A DNA stretch of 64,000 bases, from positions 1-64,000 of the forward strand of contig JAHBYP010000005.1 of the NCBI GenBank assembly GCA_019635875.1, written 5' to 3'. The notes beneath the pieces are model-generated. The model searched no databases. It saw nothing but the letters and a program-made list of their open reading frames with translations, and was not told the origin of the DNA. Below are positions 8,896 to 17,178 of the stretch, one piece after another; within the stretch, counting starts at the first letter, position 1, and every line of letters begins with the position of its first letter. Both the position numbers and the translations under genes were made by a program. This stretch comes from Alphaproteobacteria bacterium (GTDB lineage Bacteria > Pseudomonadota > Alphaproteobacteria > Reyranellales > Reyranellaceae).

Positions 8896-9720
8896 TCACT
8901 TCAGCCCGTATCGCTGCATCTCGCGCGCGATGTTGGCGCTGAGCTTCACCGCCGCTTCGATGTCGAGGGCGGCGCCCGCGGCGTCGCCCTTGCGCCGCTT
9001 TGCGATGCCGCGGCCGTAGAGCGAGGTCGCCTGTCGCGGATCGAGGAGAAGCGCCGCGTCGTAGTCGGCGATCGCCGCGTCGAGATTGCCCATCCGCAGA
9101 TGCACGAAGCCGCGGCTGTCGAGCGTGTCGGCGTGCCGGGGCCGCAGGCCGAGCGAGGCGTCGCAATCGGCCAGCGCATCCTCCAGCCGGTCGAGCCGCA
9201 CATAGGTCCAGCAGCGGCTGCTCAGCGAGTTGAGGTGCCGCGGATTGATGCGCAGCGCGCCGGTGTAGTCCGCCAGCGCCTTGTCGAACTGGCCCTGGCG
9301 CTGCCACTGGTTGCCGCGATTGCCCCAGGCGCTGGCGTGGTCGGGCTTGATGCGGATCGCCTCGCTGTAGTCGGCGATGGCACGCGCGTGGTCGCGCTTG
9401 GCGCTGTGGCTGTTGCCGCGATTGTAGAAGTGGCTGGCGTCGCTGGGATCGAGCCGGATCGCCTCGCTGTAGTCGGCGATCGCCTGGTCGTACATCTTCT
9501 TGTCGTCGTGCGCGATGCCGCGATTGTAGTAGGCCGAGGCAAGATCGATCGGCGTTTCCTGCGCCGCCTCGATGATCGCCGTGCAGGCCTTGATCGGCAC
9601 GTCGGGCGGCGCGCGGTCCTTGTTGGCGCACAGCCGCCAGTTCTCGCCGCGATCCTGCGCCGCCGCCGGGGACGTCGCGCACAGCAACGCCAGCGCCATG
9701 CCAACGATCTTCAACCGCAT
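8896..9720 (-). CDS. Secreted TPR-repeat protein
   Basis: A 274-residue protein with a signal peptide (about 1-21, cleavage after AAA before QDRGENW) and about six tetratricopeptide repeats. The repeat signature is seen as YNRGIAHDDKKMYDQAIADY, YNRGNSHSAKRDHARAIADY, WGNRGNQWQRQGQFDKALAD and further copies, each followed by an AIRLDP-like turn. TPR arrays bind partner proteins or peptides, here in the periplasm. There is no catalytic domain. The start at 9720 gives the signal peptide directly; in-frame upstream sequence to 10299 is non-coding in character. Confidence 0.88.
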   Translation of the reverse strand: MRLKIVGMALALLCATSPAAAQDRGENWRLCANKDRAPPDVPIKACTAIIEAAQETPIDLASAYYNRGIAHDDKKMYDQAIADYSEAIRLDPSDASHFYNRGNSHSAKRDHARAIADYSEAIRIKPDHASAWGNRGNQWQRQGQFDKALADYTGALRINPRHLNSLSSRCWTYVRLDRLEDALADCDASLGLRPRHADTLDSRGFVHLRMGNLDAAIADYDAALLLDPRQATSLYGRGIAKRRKGDAAGAALDIEAAVKLSANIAREMQRYGLK

Positions 9721-9786
9721 CGCCGCCTCCCGTGCGGGCGTCGTCCCGCCGGGAGCAAGCCCGATTCGCCCGCGCCGCGCAATGGT

Positions 9787-9837
9787 GACGGAACTGGGGC
9801 GACGGAACTGGGGCGACGGCACCGGGGCGACGGAACC
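9787..9837. repeat. 14-bp direct tandem repeat
   Basis: About 3.6 copies of a 14-bp unit GACGGAACTGGGGC in the 470-bp gap between the TPR gene and the EF-hand-like gene. The rest of the gap holds one stress-promoter-like motif (10111-10136) and no gene that I can support. Confidence 0.7.
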
Positions 9838-10110
9838 CGCAGGTCGACGGCTCATTGATTCGTGCAGTTGTCGTCGGGTTCTGACCGGCCCGGCGATGGC
9901 GGGTGTCCCGCCGCTGGGTAGCCCCCTAGCACAAGGCGGCGGGCACTTGCTCTTCATCGCGCCGCCGGCCGTGCAACCCCGCGAGGTCCGGCGCGTTGTG
10001 GGTGCGAGCGAGTATTGTCGACTGAATGGCATCCGCTCCAGATGGCCCCGCCGCTCCTCTCCCCCTGCGTGCGGGGCCATCTTTGCGCCCCCCTCAGCAT
10101 GGGCTCGCGC

Positions 10111-10136
10111 GCAACCCTCCGACGATTTCCGGCGTT
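10111..10136 (+). promoter_or_regulatory. EcfG-like promoter, GCAAC variant
   Basis: GCAAC, 17-nt spacer, CGTT, ending 56 nt before the EF-hand-like gene. It differs by one base from the EcfG consensus GGAAC-N16/17-CGTT. The same variant precedes the paralogous gene pair (59928-59952). Confidence 0.4.
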
Positions 10137-10192
10137 GATGCGTCGGCGGCGCTCCCCCTGCGCCGCGGTCGGAATCATCGAGGAGGGTCACC

Positions 10193-10735
10193 ATGCGGAG
10201 CCCCATCGCCGCCCTGTTCGCGCTGGCGTGCCTGTCCGCGCCGGCGTTCGCGATGAGCGAAACCGAGTGCACCGATCTGTGGAAGAAGGCCGACGCCAAC
10301 GGCGACGGCGTGCTCAGTGACGAGGAAACCGGCCGCTATCTCGCCGGCATGCGCATGCACCAGGTGCGCATCCCCGAGGACGGGCGCATCGACCAGCAGG
10401 TGTTCATGGACAACTGCAAGCGCGACGTCTTCAAGACCGCGGCCAACGATCCCGGCGCGCCGCTGAAGGGCGCCAACTCCTTCACCCAGGGCCAGGCCAA
10501 GGATCGCGCCCTGGCGCGCGGCTACACCGACGTCTCGGAGCTGAAGAAGGACGACGCCGGCATCTGGCGCGGCACCGCGACCATGGACGGCAAGAGCGTC
10601 GGCATCGCCATCGACTACAAGGGCAATGTTGTGAGCGACGCCGGCGGCGCGCCGGCCGCGACGCCGACCACAACGCCCGCGCCCGCGACGCCCGCGCCGG
10701 CAACCACGCCGGCGCCCACCACCCCCACCCGCTGA
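10193..10735 (+). CDS. Secreted EF-hand-like protein with Pro/Thr tail
   Basis: A 180-residue protein with signal peptide (about 1-20), an EF-hand-type calcium loop DANGDGVLSDEE (about 34-45), a middle domain with GANSFTQGQAKDRA and DYKGNVVSDAGG, and a low-complexity Thr/Pro/Ala tail. One canonical EF loop suggests Ca2+ binding in the periplasm. Ribosome-binding site GAGGAGGG precedes the ATG. It forms a pair with the next gene (14 nt apart); the same two-gene pair recurs in the opposite orientation at 59881-58673, with the middle domain nearly identical. Role unknown; a stress function is inferred from its partner. Confidence 0.82.
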   Translation: MRSPIAALFALACLSAPAFAMSETECTDLWKKADANGDGVLSDEETGRYLAGMRMHQVRIPEDGRIDQQVFMDNCKRDVFKTAANDPGAPLKGANSFTQGQAKDRALARGYTDVSELKKDDAGIWRGTATMDGKSVGIAIDYKGNVVSDAGGAPAATPTTTPAPATPAPATTPAPTTPTR

Positions 10736-10749
10736 CGAAGGAGGAGGCC

Positions 10750-11358
10750 ATGAAGACCCTCAGCCACGTCTATGCCTCATACAGCGCCGCCAACGACACG
10801 GTGCGCGACCTCGAGGCCGCCGGCATCCCGACGGTCGACATCAGCATCATTGCCAGCAAGGAGGTCGCGCGCGGCCATGCCGAGGTGACGGAGCTGCCGG
10901 GCTCGCCCACCGGCACCGGCGCCGGCATCGGCGCGGCCGCCGGTGGCACCGCCGGCCTGCTGGCCGGCATCGGCCTGCTGGCGATTCCCGGCCTGGGTCC
11001 GGTGGTCGCCGCGGGCTGGCTGGCGGCGGCTGCCGTGGGCGCGGTGGCCGGCGGCGCGGCCGGCGCGGGCGTCGGCGGCCTGGTCAGCGCGCTGCGCGAC
11101 ACGGGCATTCCCCCCGAGCATGCGCACGAATACACCGAGGCGGTCAGGCGCGGCGGCACGCTGGTGACGGCGCGCGTTCCCGACTCGCAGTGGGACATGG
11201 CCTGCGCGATCATGGAACGGCATGGCCCGATCGATCCCTCGCTGCGCGGCGACGCCTATCGCGAGGACGGCTGGGACTATCGCGGCGACCCGCGCCGCGA
11301 CCCGGCCCGCGCGAGCGAGTCGCAGATCGACCGCATCAGGGGCTCGGGGTACCTTTAG
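10750..11358 (+). CDS. GSP17M/YflT-like stress protein with glycine-zipper segment
   Basis: A 202-residue protein with an N-terminal general-stress-protein-17M-like region (SHVYASYSAANDTVRDLEAA, about 4-23), a long Gly/Ala-rich membrane-active glycine zipper (about 55-120, including GAGIGAAAGGTAGLLAGIGL), a second conserved part GGTLVTARVPDSQ and a Tyr/Arg/Asp-rich tail ending DRIRGSGYL. Glycine zippers usually insert in or associate with membranes. A strong GGAGGAGG ribosome-binding site precedes it. It is the second gene of the duplicated EF-hand/GSP17M pair; the copy at 58673-59281 ends DRIRSRGYLDAA. Likely role: envelope stress, by inference. Confidence 0.85.
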   Translation: MKTLSHVYASYSAANDTVRDLEAAGIPTVDISIIASKEVARGHAEVTELPGSPTGTGAGIGAAAGGTAGLLAGIGLLAIPGLGPVVAAGWLAAAAVGAVAGGAAGAGVGGLVSALRDTGIPPEHAHEYTEAVRRGGTLVTARVPDSQWDMACAIMERHGPIDPSLRGDAYREDGWDYRGDPRRDPARASESQIDRIRGSGYL

Positions 11359-11407
11359 CGATCAGCGCCGGGAGCGGCGGTGCGACGCCGCTCCCGGCGC
11401 GCCCCCT

Positions 11408-12136
11408 TCAACGGTTACGGATGCCGCATTCGTCGGGCGGCCGGCCGGCGGACATCCGTCGCCCGCCGTCGTTGAAGCAGCCGCTCACCCACATGCCGCT
11501 GAAGGTGCGGCCGTCGGCGGTCGTCATGGTGCCTTGTCCATGCACCCTGTCGGCCAGCCAGGCGCCGGTGTAGCGATCGCCGCCGTCCCACGCCATCGTG
11601 CCATGGCCGTGGCGCCTGCCGTCCAGCCATCCGCCCTCGTAGCGACTGCCATCGGCGAAGCGATAGACGCCCTGGCCGTCGCGCCGGTCGTTGCGGTACT
11701 GGCCTTCATAGACACCGCCGTCGACGAAGCGAAAGACGCCGCGACCGTGGCGCTTGTCGGTGGCGAACTCGCCCTCGTAGACGCTCCCGTCGCGGTAGCG
11801 ATAGGCGCCGCGCCCGTGGCGCCTGTCGTCGACGAACTCGCCGTCGTAGACACCGCCATCGGAATAGCTGTAGACGCCCCGGCCGTGCGCCTTGCCGTTG
11901 CGCAGCTCGCCCTCGTAGCGGTCGGCCGGCTTGCCGTTCACCGACCATTGCAGGACGCCGGTGCCCGACGCGTAGCCGCGACTGCAGGAACCCGACCACG
12001 TGACGCCGTTGGCCGTGCCTGTCCCGTCCCAGGCCTGGCAACCGGTGCGCGGATCCTTGACGAAGCCCGCCCGCGGCGTCTGCCCCCAGGCCGGCGCCGC
12101 AAGTGTCAGCGCCAGCAGCACAATGAAGCGCCGCAT
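11408..12136 (-). CDS. Secreted MORN-repeat protein
   Basis: A 242-residue protein with signal peptide (about 1-19, ending AWG) and about seven MORN repeats. The pattern is YEGEL-NGKAHGRGVY, YDGEF-DRRHGRGAY, YEGEF-DKRHGRGVF, YEGQY-DRRDGQGVY and further copies. The last residues hold three Cys (GCFND, DECGIRNR). MORN repeats form beta-strand platforms that bind lipids or proteins; here the protein is exported. It is divergent from the MFS gene at 12257 and convergent with the GSP17M-like gene. Confidence 0.88.
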   Translation of the reverse strand: MRRFIVLLALTLAAPAWGQTPRAGFVKDPRTGCQAWDGTGTANGVTWSGSCSRGYASGTGVLQWSVNGKPADRYEGELRNGKAHGRGVYSYSDGGVYDGEFVDDRRHGRGAYRYRDGSVYEGEFATDKRHGRGVFRFVDGGVYEGQYRNDRRDGQGVYRFADGSRYEGGWLDGRRHGHGTMAWDGGDRYTGAWLADRVHGQGTMTTADGRTFSGMWVSGCFNDGGRRMSAGRPPDECGIRNR

Positions 12137-12220
12137 TCAGAACTCCCCCTTGTCGCGACGATGATGGCGCCAGGCTGATGCCACGCCAACTGGCCGCCGA
12201 CAAGCGCCGCGTCTGTTCGT

Positions 12221-12240
12221 GTTTCCATCCTTCTGGAAAC
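12221..12240. promoter_or_regulatory. Short inverted repeat before MFS gene
   Basis: Arms GTTTCCA and TGGAAAC separated by 6 nt, 16 nt before the ATG of the MFS gene and in the divergent gap with the MORN gene. It may be an operator; no regulator gene is adjacent. Confidence 0.3.
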
Positions 12241-12256
12241 ATGGCATGACAGCGCC

Positions 12257-13414
12257 ATGTCCGATCGAACGCTGCCGACGGTCATCGTTCTCGGCACGAC
12301 GCAAACCCTGGCCTGGGCCTCGAGCTACTACCTGGCGGCGGTGCTGGGCGACGTCATCGCGCGCGACACCGGCGTGTCGACGCAGTGGTTCTTCGCCGCC
12401 TTCTCGGCCGCGCTGCTGCTCTCGGGCTTTCTCGGGCCGCGCGTCGGGTGGCGCATCGACGCGGTCGGCGGCCACTCCGTGCTGGCGATCTCCAACGTCA
12501 CCTTCGCCGCCGGCCTGGTGCTGCTGGCGCTGGCCGAGGGGCCGGTGCTGCTCGGCCTGGCCTGGCTGGCGCTCGGGCTGGGCATGGGCATGGGGCTCTA
12601 CGACGCCGCCTTCGCCACCTTGGGCCGCATCTACGGCAAGGACGCGCGCAAGCCGATCACCGGCATCACCCTGATCGCCGGCTTCGCCAGCACCGTGGGC
12701 TGGCCGCTCACCGCCTGGGGCATCGCCACCATCGGCTGGCGTGACACCTGCCTCGCCTGGGCCGTCGCGCACATGGTGCTCGGCCTGCCGCTCAATCTCT
12801 TTCTGCTGCCCAGGCCGAAGATCACCGCCGAGGACCGCAAGGCGCAGGACCAGCCGGTGCCGATCGACCGCACCATGGTGCTGCTCGGCATCGCCTTCGC
12901 CTTCTGCTGGATCGTCACCGGCGGCATCGCCGCGCATTGCCCGCGCATCCTCGAGGCAGCCGGTGCGACGCCCGCCGAGGCGATCGCCGCCTCGGCGCTG
13001 ATCGGCCCGGCGCAGGTCGCGGCGCGCATCTTCGAGGCCAGCGTGCTGGCGCGCTTCCATCCGCTGGTCTCGGCGAGGCTGGCGACCATCACCCATCCGA
13101 TCGGCGCGCTGGTCGTGGCGTTCTCCGGCGGCGGGCTGATCGCCGGCGCCTTCGCCGTGCTGCACGGGCTGGGCAACGGCATCGTCACCATCGCGCGCGG
13201 CACGGTGCCGCTCGCATTGTTCGGGCCGCAGAACTACGGCTACCGCCTGGGCATCATCGGCCTGCCGGCGCGCATGCTGCAGGGCGTCTCGCCGCTGCTC
13301 TTCGCCATCCTGATCGAGCGCTGGGGCGCGGGCGTGCTGATCGTCTCGACGGCGCTGATGCTGGGGGCGCTGGTGTCGCTGCTGCTGGTGCGGATCCCGA
13401 AGACGAACGCCTGA
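12257..13414 (+). CDS. MFS transporter
   Basis: A 385-residue integral membrane protein with about 12 hydrophobic helices in two halves of six, the usual size of a small major-facilitator permease. The N-terminal half starts VIVLGTTQTLAWASSYYLAA and carries a loop GPRVGWRID between helices 2 and 3. The central loop (about 190-210) is hydrophilic. Substrate cannot be told from sequence; the layout resembles the MFS subfamily next to regulators of efflux. It is monocistronic and followed by a large palindromic repeat. Confidence 0.85.
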   Translation: MSDRTLPTVIVLGTTQTLAWASSYYLAAVLGDVIARDTGVSTQWFFAAFSAALLLSGFLGPRVGWRIDAVGGHSVLAISNVTFAAGLVLLALAEGPVLLGLAWLALGLGMGMGLYDAAFATLGRIYGKDARKPITGITLIAGFASTVGWPLTAWGIATIGWRDTCLAWAVAHMVLGLPLNLFLLPRPKITAEDRKAQDQPVPIDRTMVLLGIAFAFCWIVTGGIAAHCPRILEAAGATPAEAIAASALIGPAQVAARIFEASVLARFHPLVSARLATITHPIGALVVAFSGGGLIAGAFAVLHGLGNGIVTIARGTVPLALFGPQNYGYRLGIIGLPARMLQGVSPLLFAILIERWGAGVLIVSTALMLGALVSLLLVRIPKTNA

Positions 13415-13421
13415 CCTTATT

Positions 13422-13576
13422 TCTTCTCCTCGCGAAGGCGGGGAGAAGGTGCCGAGCGTCAGCGAGGCGGATGAGGGGCTTCCTCGTGCACCAACCAACG
13501 CCGTCGTTGTCGGGACTCCGCGAAGCCCCTCATCCGCCCTTCGGGCACCTTCTCCCCGCCTTCGCGGGGAGAAGGG
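13422..13576. repeat. Type B-like palindromic repeat, 155 bp
   Basis: A long imperfect inverted repeat: outer arms CTTCTCC-CGCGAAGGCGG and CCGCCTTCGCG-GGAGAAGG, inner arms GGATGAGGGGCTT and AAGCCCCTCATCC. It lies between convergent genes. It resembles the repeats at 37445 and 41314 in having a GC-rich outer hairpin and a GAGGGGCT inner part. Confidence 0.8.
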
Positions 13577-13581
13577 AATAC

Positions 13582-14061
13582 TCAGGGCGCGTGGACCACG
13601 ACGTTGAAGCCCTCCTCGGGCGAAGGCAGCGTGAAGTGCCGGGTGAACTGCGCGAAGTCGGCGTCGCTGACCTGGAAGGGATGCTCGCCGCTGGCATTGC
13701 GCTGGCGCAGCCGCTGCAGGCAGAGCGCGTCGGGCATGTCGAGCAGGTGCAGCTCGTGCGCCACCTGCGTCGCCTCGATCAGCCCGCGCATCCAGCCGCG
13801 CTGCGTCGGCGTGTTGGCCGGGAAATCCAGCACCACCGACAGGCCGAGCTTCAGGATGGCGACGATGTGCGGCGCCATCGCCGCGCGCAGCCGCGCCGAC
13901 AGGCGGCGGTAATCGTCGATCGTGCGCAGCTGGTCGGCGAAGAGATGCGAGGTCCAGTGATCCTCGCTGATCAGCAGGGTGGCCGGCCGCGCCGCCAGCT
14001 GCTTCGCCAGGGTCGACTTGCCGGCGCCGATCTTGCCGCTGATGAGATAGAGCGTGGTCAT
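13582..14061 (-). CDS. P-loop kinase-like ATPase
   Basis: A 159-residue protein beginning MTTLYLISGKIGAGKSTLAK, with a Walker A motif GKIGAGKST (about 9-17). It continues with SEDHWTS (possible base/substrate site), a Walker B-like VVLDFPANT and an Arg-rich LID region LQRLRQRN. Size and order fit the AAA_33/zeta-toxin/shikimate-kinase-like family of small P-loop kinases. The substrate is unknown. The ATG at 14061 sits directly before the first strand; an ATG at 14076 is an alternative. It ends 5 nt after the palindromic repeat. Confidence 0.82.
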   Translation of the reverse strand: MTTLYLISGKIGAGKSTLAKQLAARPATLLISEDHWTSHLFADQLRTIDDYRRLSARLRAAMAPHIVAILKLGLSVVLDFPANTPTQRGWMRGLIEATQVAHELHLLDMPDALCLQRLRQRNASGEHPFQVSDADFAQFTRHFTLPSPEEGFNVVVHAP

Positions 14062-14084
14062 CGCCGCAGCCTGCACCGAATGTC

Positions 14085-14354
14085 ATGGTTTGCAATGGTG
14101 TCGCCGGAGCGCCGATTGCCATGGCCTGCGATGGCCCCGGCGAGGACGCCCGGATTGCCATGGTTTGCCATTGTCTCGGCGGGGACCGCCGGATTGCTAC
14201 GGGTTGCCATCGTCCCGCCGCGTGTTCCCCGGTTTCTATGGTTTGCCATTGTCTCGGCGAGCGCCGCCGGATTGCCATGGCCTGCAATGGCCTCGACGAG
14301 GACAAGCCGATTGCCATGGTTTTCCGTGGTTGCCGGGCGCACGAGCCGACCGGC
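14085..14354. repeat. 39-bp tandem repeat array, about 7 units
   Basis: Units begin at 14085, 14121, 14160, 14199, 14238, 14277 and 14316; the first is 36 bp and the rest 39 bp. Most start ATGGTTTGC or ATGGCCTGC and end GGATTGCC, so ATTGCCATGG recurs at unit borders. As the period is a multiple of three, frames stay open on both strands. On the plus strand an open frame from 14085 to 14495 reads 13-residue units such as MVCHCLGGDRRIA and MACNGLDEDKPIA. No ribosome-binding site is seen, so coding is unproven. Confidence 0.8.
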
Positions 14355-14756
14355 TGCGCGGCAACGCGCAGCGCGGCATGGCGGGTGGGATGGCGGCATG
14401 ACCGGATCATCCGCCATTCTACCGCCCTCGCCCTGACCCCGGAATTTCCACCCCTACGGTTGTCGGCCGGAGCGCCCAAGCCCTTGTTTTGGTGAGCAGT
14501 TGACCGCGCATGTCGTGGTCGCCGACCTGCTTCTCGACCGTCAGGAAAAGGCTCCTGCCGTCGCTGACCTGCTCGCAGCGCAGACCAATGGCGCACTTCT
14601 CATCCGTGACGCCCGAACCCTGCGAGCCCAGCAGCAGCGCACCGTCGTCTTCGATGGCTGGCGGCTCGGCGCTGTTGGGGAGTGCGCTTCGCGGGCGGCC
14701 TTGCTCCGACCAGCTACACCACGACCAGGCACACGACCGCCGGCCTGCAAGGCCTT
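14355..14756. other. About 400 bp without a supported gene
   Basis: On the minus strand one frame from about 14690 to 14418 reads a protein-like sequence (CAIGLRCEQVSDGRS, then LFLTVEKQVGDHDMRGQ) but has no start codon with a ribosome-binding site and runs on into the repeat array. It may be the remnant of a small gene. Nothing else is recognised here. Confidence 0.25.
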
Positions 14757-15410
14757 CTAGGCCTTTGAGGATGCTTTCGCTTTATCTCGCCCTTTCCGCG
14801 GCCGAGCCGCAGGCCCGCAACCTTTCGCAAGCAGCCCCTCCAGCAGGACGTTGAACGCCTTTACCGCTTTTTTCGAGGTGGCTTTCGGTTCCGCAGAGTT
14901 GGCGATCCACTGCGCCGCATGCAGCGAGGCTCCGCTGAGCAGGCGCGCCGTCGCTTCCGGATCGATCGTGACAATGGTCCCGTTCTCGACCAGCCTTCGC
15001 AGGCTGGCAGTCATGGAGCGGATGCATTCGCCCTGGCTCGGCCATCGCGACGGATCGCCGAGCACCGCAGGGCCATCTCGCATCACGATGCGCTGGATCT
15101 CCGGCTCGAGCGCCATCTCGATATAGGCCGTGCATTCGTCGACGAAACCTTGCCAGTGGCTGCCGGCCCTGGCGGAAACGGCGTTCAGCCGCGCGTTCAT
15201 TTCGGCATCGATCTCGGAGATGACCGCTTCAAGAAGGCCCTTCTTGTCGCCGAAATGGTGATAGAGCGCACCCCGCGTCAGCCCGGCGACGGCGGTGAAA
15301 TCATCCATCGAGGCATTCGCATAGCCAACCGTGGCGAACGCGTGGCGCGCCGCCGCGACCAGTTTGGCGCGGGTTTCGGCGATCATCTCGCTGCGTGGTT
15401 TGTGCGCCAT
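14757..15410 (-). CDS. TetR-family repressor
   Basis: A 217-residue TetR-type regulator. The N-terminal DNA-binding domain is clear: RAKLVAAARHAFATVGYANA, then MDDFTAVAGLTRGALYHHFG and DKKGLLEAV (about 10-65). The rest is the ligand-binding/dimer domain, with a Lys/Ala-rich tail. It is divergent from an MFS exporter gene, and the shared gap contains two clean palindromes (see 15426-15493), so it most likely represses itself and the exporter until a ligand binds. The ATG at 15410 (MAHKPRSEM) was chosen over the one at 15434, which overlaps the operator region. Confidence 0.92.
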   Translation of the reverse strand: MAHKPRSEMIAETRAKLVAAARHAFATVGYANASMDDFTAVAGLTRGALYHHFGDKKGLLEAVISEIDAEMNARLNAVSARAGSHWQGFVDECTAYIEMALEPEIQRIVMRDGPAVLGDPSRWPSQGECIRSMTASLRRLVENGTIVTIDPEATARLLSGASLHAAQWIANSAEPKATSKKAVKAFNVLLEGLLAKGCGPAARPRKGRDKAKASSKA

Positions 15411-15425
15411 GGGCAACCTCATCCA

Positions 15426-15493
15426 CATACGCAACGCATATCATTTGACATACGCCGCGTATGTCACTACCTGGTTCGCATACGACGCGTATG
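15426..15493. promoter_or_regulatory. TetR operator cluster
   Basis: Two perfect palindromes: GACATACG-CCG-CGTATGTC at 15447-15465 and CATACG-ACG-CGTATG at 15479-15493, with centres 30 bp apart (about three helical turns). A third, imperfect half-site pair CATAC-GCAAC-GCATA lies at 15426-15440. A TTGACA -35-like hexamer (15445-15450) overlaps the first palindrome. Placement between the divergent tetR-type and MFS genes makes this the probable binding site of the 14757-15410 product. Confidence 0.8.
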
Positions 15494-15529
15494 TAAACCC
15501 TGTTCCACGCCCGATCAAGGACCGGTCCG

Positions 15530-16750
15530 ATGCCCAACCCCTATGTCGCCATATTCAAGGCTCGCGGCGCCAAGGGCTTCGCCGCGGCCGGCTTCGTCGC
15601 CCGGCTGCCGATCGCCATGGCGCCGATCGGCATCGTCGCCATGCTGTCGCAGACCCGTGGCGAATACTGGCTCGCCGGCGCCGTCTCGGCCACCTTCGCG
15701 CTGGCCAACGCCTTCGCCGCGCCGCAGATTTCACGGCTGGTCGACCGCCGCGGCCAGGCCGCGGTGCTGGCACCGGCCACCGCGATCTCCGTGGCCGCCT
15801 TCCTGGTGCTGATCGTCGCCGCCAACCAGGACTGGCCGGCCTGGACGCTTTTCGTGTCGGCGCTGGCGGCGGCGGCAATGCCGAGCATTCCGGCAATGGT
15901 GCGGGCGCGCTGGACCGGACTCTTCCGCGACCGGCCCGAACTCATTACCGCCTTCGCCTTCGAATCGGTCGCCGACGAGTTGATGTATATCGCCGGCGCG
16001 TCGCTGTCGGTTGGCCTGAGCGTCGCGCTCTTCCCCGAGGCGGGGATGATGGTGAGCACGCTGCTCCTGGCCATCGGCACCGCCGCATTCGTCCTGCAGC
16101 GATCGACGGAGCCGCGCGTGCAGCCCTCGGCGGGCGGCGTGGGCGGTTCGGCGATCCGGCAGCGGCCCGTGCAGGTAATCACGCTCGCGCTGGTCTTCGT
16201 CGGCGCCATCTTCGCCACGGCGGAGGTGAGCGCGGTGGCGATCACCAAGGCGCTGGGCCAGCCGGGCGCGGCGAGCCTGGTCATCGGCGTCTATGCCGTC
16301 GGTTCCTTCATCGTCGGCATCATCCTGGGCGCGCTGAACCTGAAAATGCCGTTGCAGCGCCAACTCGCTGTGGCGGTCGCGATCATCGCGCTCACCACCG
16401 TGCCGCTGCTGTTTGCCGACACCGTGGCACTGCTCGCCCTCGCCGTGTTCGCCAGCGGACTGGCGATCTCGCCGACCTTCATCACCGCCTTCGGCCTGGT
16501 CGAGCGGCGCGTGCCGGCCGCGGCGCTGACGGAGGGCATCACCTGGGTGATGACGGGCATCGGCATCGGCATGGCGCTCGGCTCGTTCGCGGCCGGCTGG
16601 GCGGTGGACACCTTCGGCCCGCAGAACGGCTTCTGGGTCTCGGTGGTCGCCGGCGCGGCATCGCTCCTGACGGTGCTCGTCGGCCAGAGGAGCCTGGCGG
16701 GCGGGCGCCGCGACGCCCCGCCCGAATGCCTCGCGCAACCGGCGGAATGA
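15530..16750 (+). CDS. MFS exporter under TetR control
   Basis: A 406-residue major-facilitator protein with about 12 membrane helices. The N-terminal part reads AAGFVARLPIAMAPIGIVAML, with LVDRRGQAAVL as the conserved loop between helices 2 and 3. The C-terminal part has FGLVERRVPAAALTEGITW, a signature of a sugar/drug-efflux-like MFS group. The gene is divergent from a TetR regulator across palindromic operators, which points to export of a toxic compound that also serves as inducer. A short AAGGA precedes the ATG. Confidence 0.88.
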   Translation: MPNPYVAIFKARGAKGFAAAGFVARLPIAMAPIGIVAMLSQTRGEYWLAGAVSATFALANAFAAPQISRLVDRRGQAAVLAPATAISVAAFLVLIVAANQDWPAWTLFVSALAAAAMPSIPAMVRARWTGLFRDRPELITAFAFESVADELMYIAGASLSVGLSVALFPEAGMMVSTLLLAIGTAAFVLQRSTEPRVQPSAGGVGGSAIRQRPVQVITLALVFVGAIFATAEVSAVAITKALGQPGAASLVIGVYAVGSFIVGIILGALNLKMPLQRQLAVAVAIIALTTVPLLFADTVALLALAVFASGLAISPTFITAFGLVERRVPAAALTEGITWVMTGIGIGMALGSFAAGWAVDTFGPQNGFWVSVVAGAASLLTVLVGQRSLAGGRRDAPPECLAQPAE

Positions 16751-16797
16751 TCCTCGCGGGCCGCGCAGGCTCCGGGCGGCCGGAGCCTGCTTCCTTG

Positions 16798-17145
16798 ATG
16801 GAGCGAGATGCGTTTGCATTGCGGGAGCAGACCCGTCGGCTCGATGCCGACATTGCGGCCTGGTTCAAGAGCCACACGCCGTCCGATGAGGGGTATCAAG
16901 CACGCATCAATCGAGCGCTGGGTGAGTACGCGCAGGGAAAGGCAAGCCGGAGCCGGCACTCCCGGGTCCGAGGGCGCGGACGCGCGACGTCAGCGTATCC
17001 GCGATGCAGCGAAGACTCGGCGACCTTCGGGTGGCCTGCGCCACGCATATCCGATTCCATACCCGATAGTACCCGATTCCCCACTTCGTTCCTGGAGCAC
17101 CGGCGTACGGCCACTTGCTGTCCCGTCGGGAGTCATATAAAGTGA
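16798..17145 (+). CDS. Orphan BrnA-like antitoxin, probably degraded
   Basis: A 115-residue frame whose first ~50 residues resemble the C-terminal part of BrnA antitoxins: TRRLDADIAAWFKSH, then EGYQARINRALGEYAQ, the RLDxDVxxWFK and GYQxRIN motifs. The remaining ~65 residues are low-quality Arg/Ser/Pro-rich sequence, as if the original stop was lost. No BrnT toxin gene is found upstream, where an MFS gene ends 47 nt before. No good ribosome-binding site is seen. It is best read as a leftover of a toxin-antitoxin locus. Confidence 0.4.
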   Translation: MERDAFALREQTRRLDADIAAWFKSHTPSDEGYQARINRALGEYAQGKASRSRHSRVRGRGRATSAYPRCSEDSATFGWPAPRISDSIPDSTRFPTSFLEHRRTATCCPVGSHIK

Positions 17146-17178
17146 GTGAGTGTCCGCTCCCATAGAGGAGATCAAGAG

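Noticed and set aside
14085..14354. 39-bp repeats considered as a CRISPR array
   Set aside because: The units are adjacent and degenerate, with no unique spacers.
15331..16797. Plus-strand frame overlapping the MFS gene at 15530-16750
   Set aside because: It is the +1 shadow of the MFS gene; only its end (16798-17145) has protein-like content.
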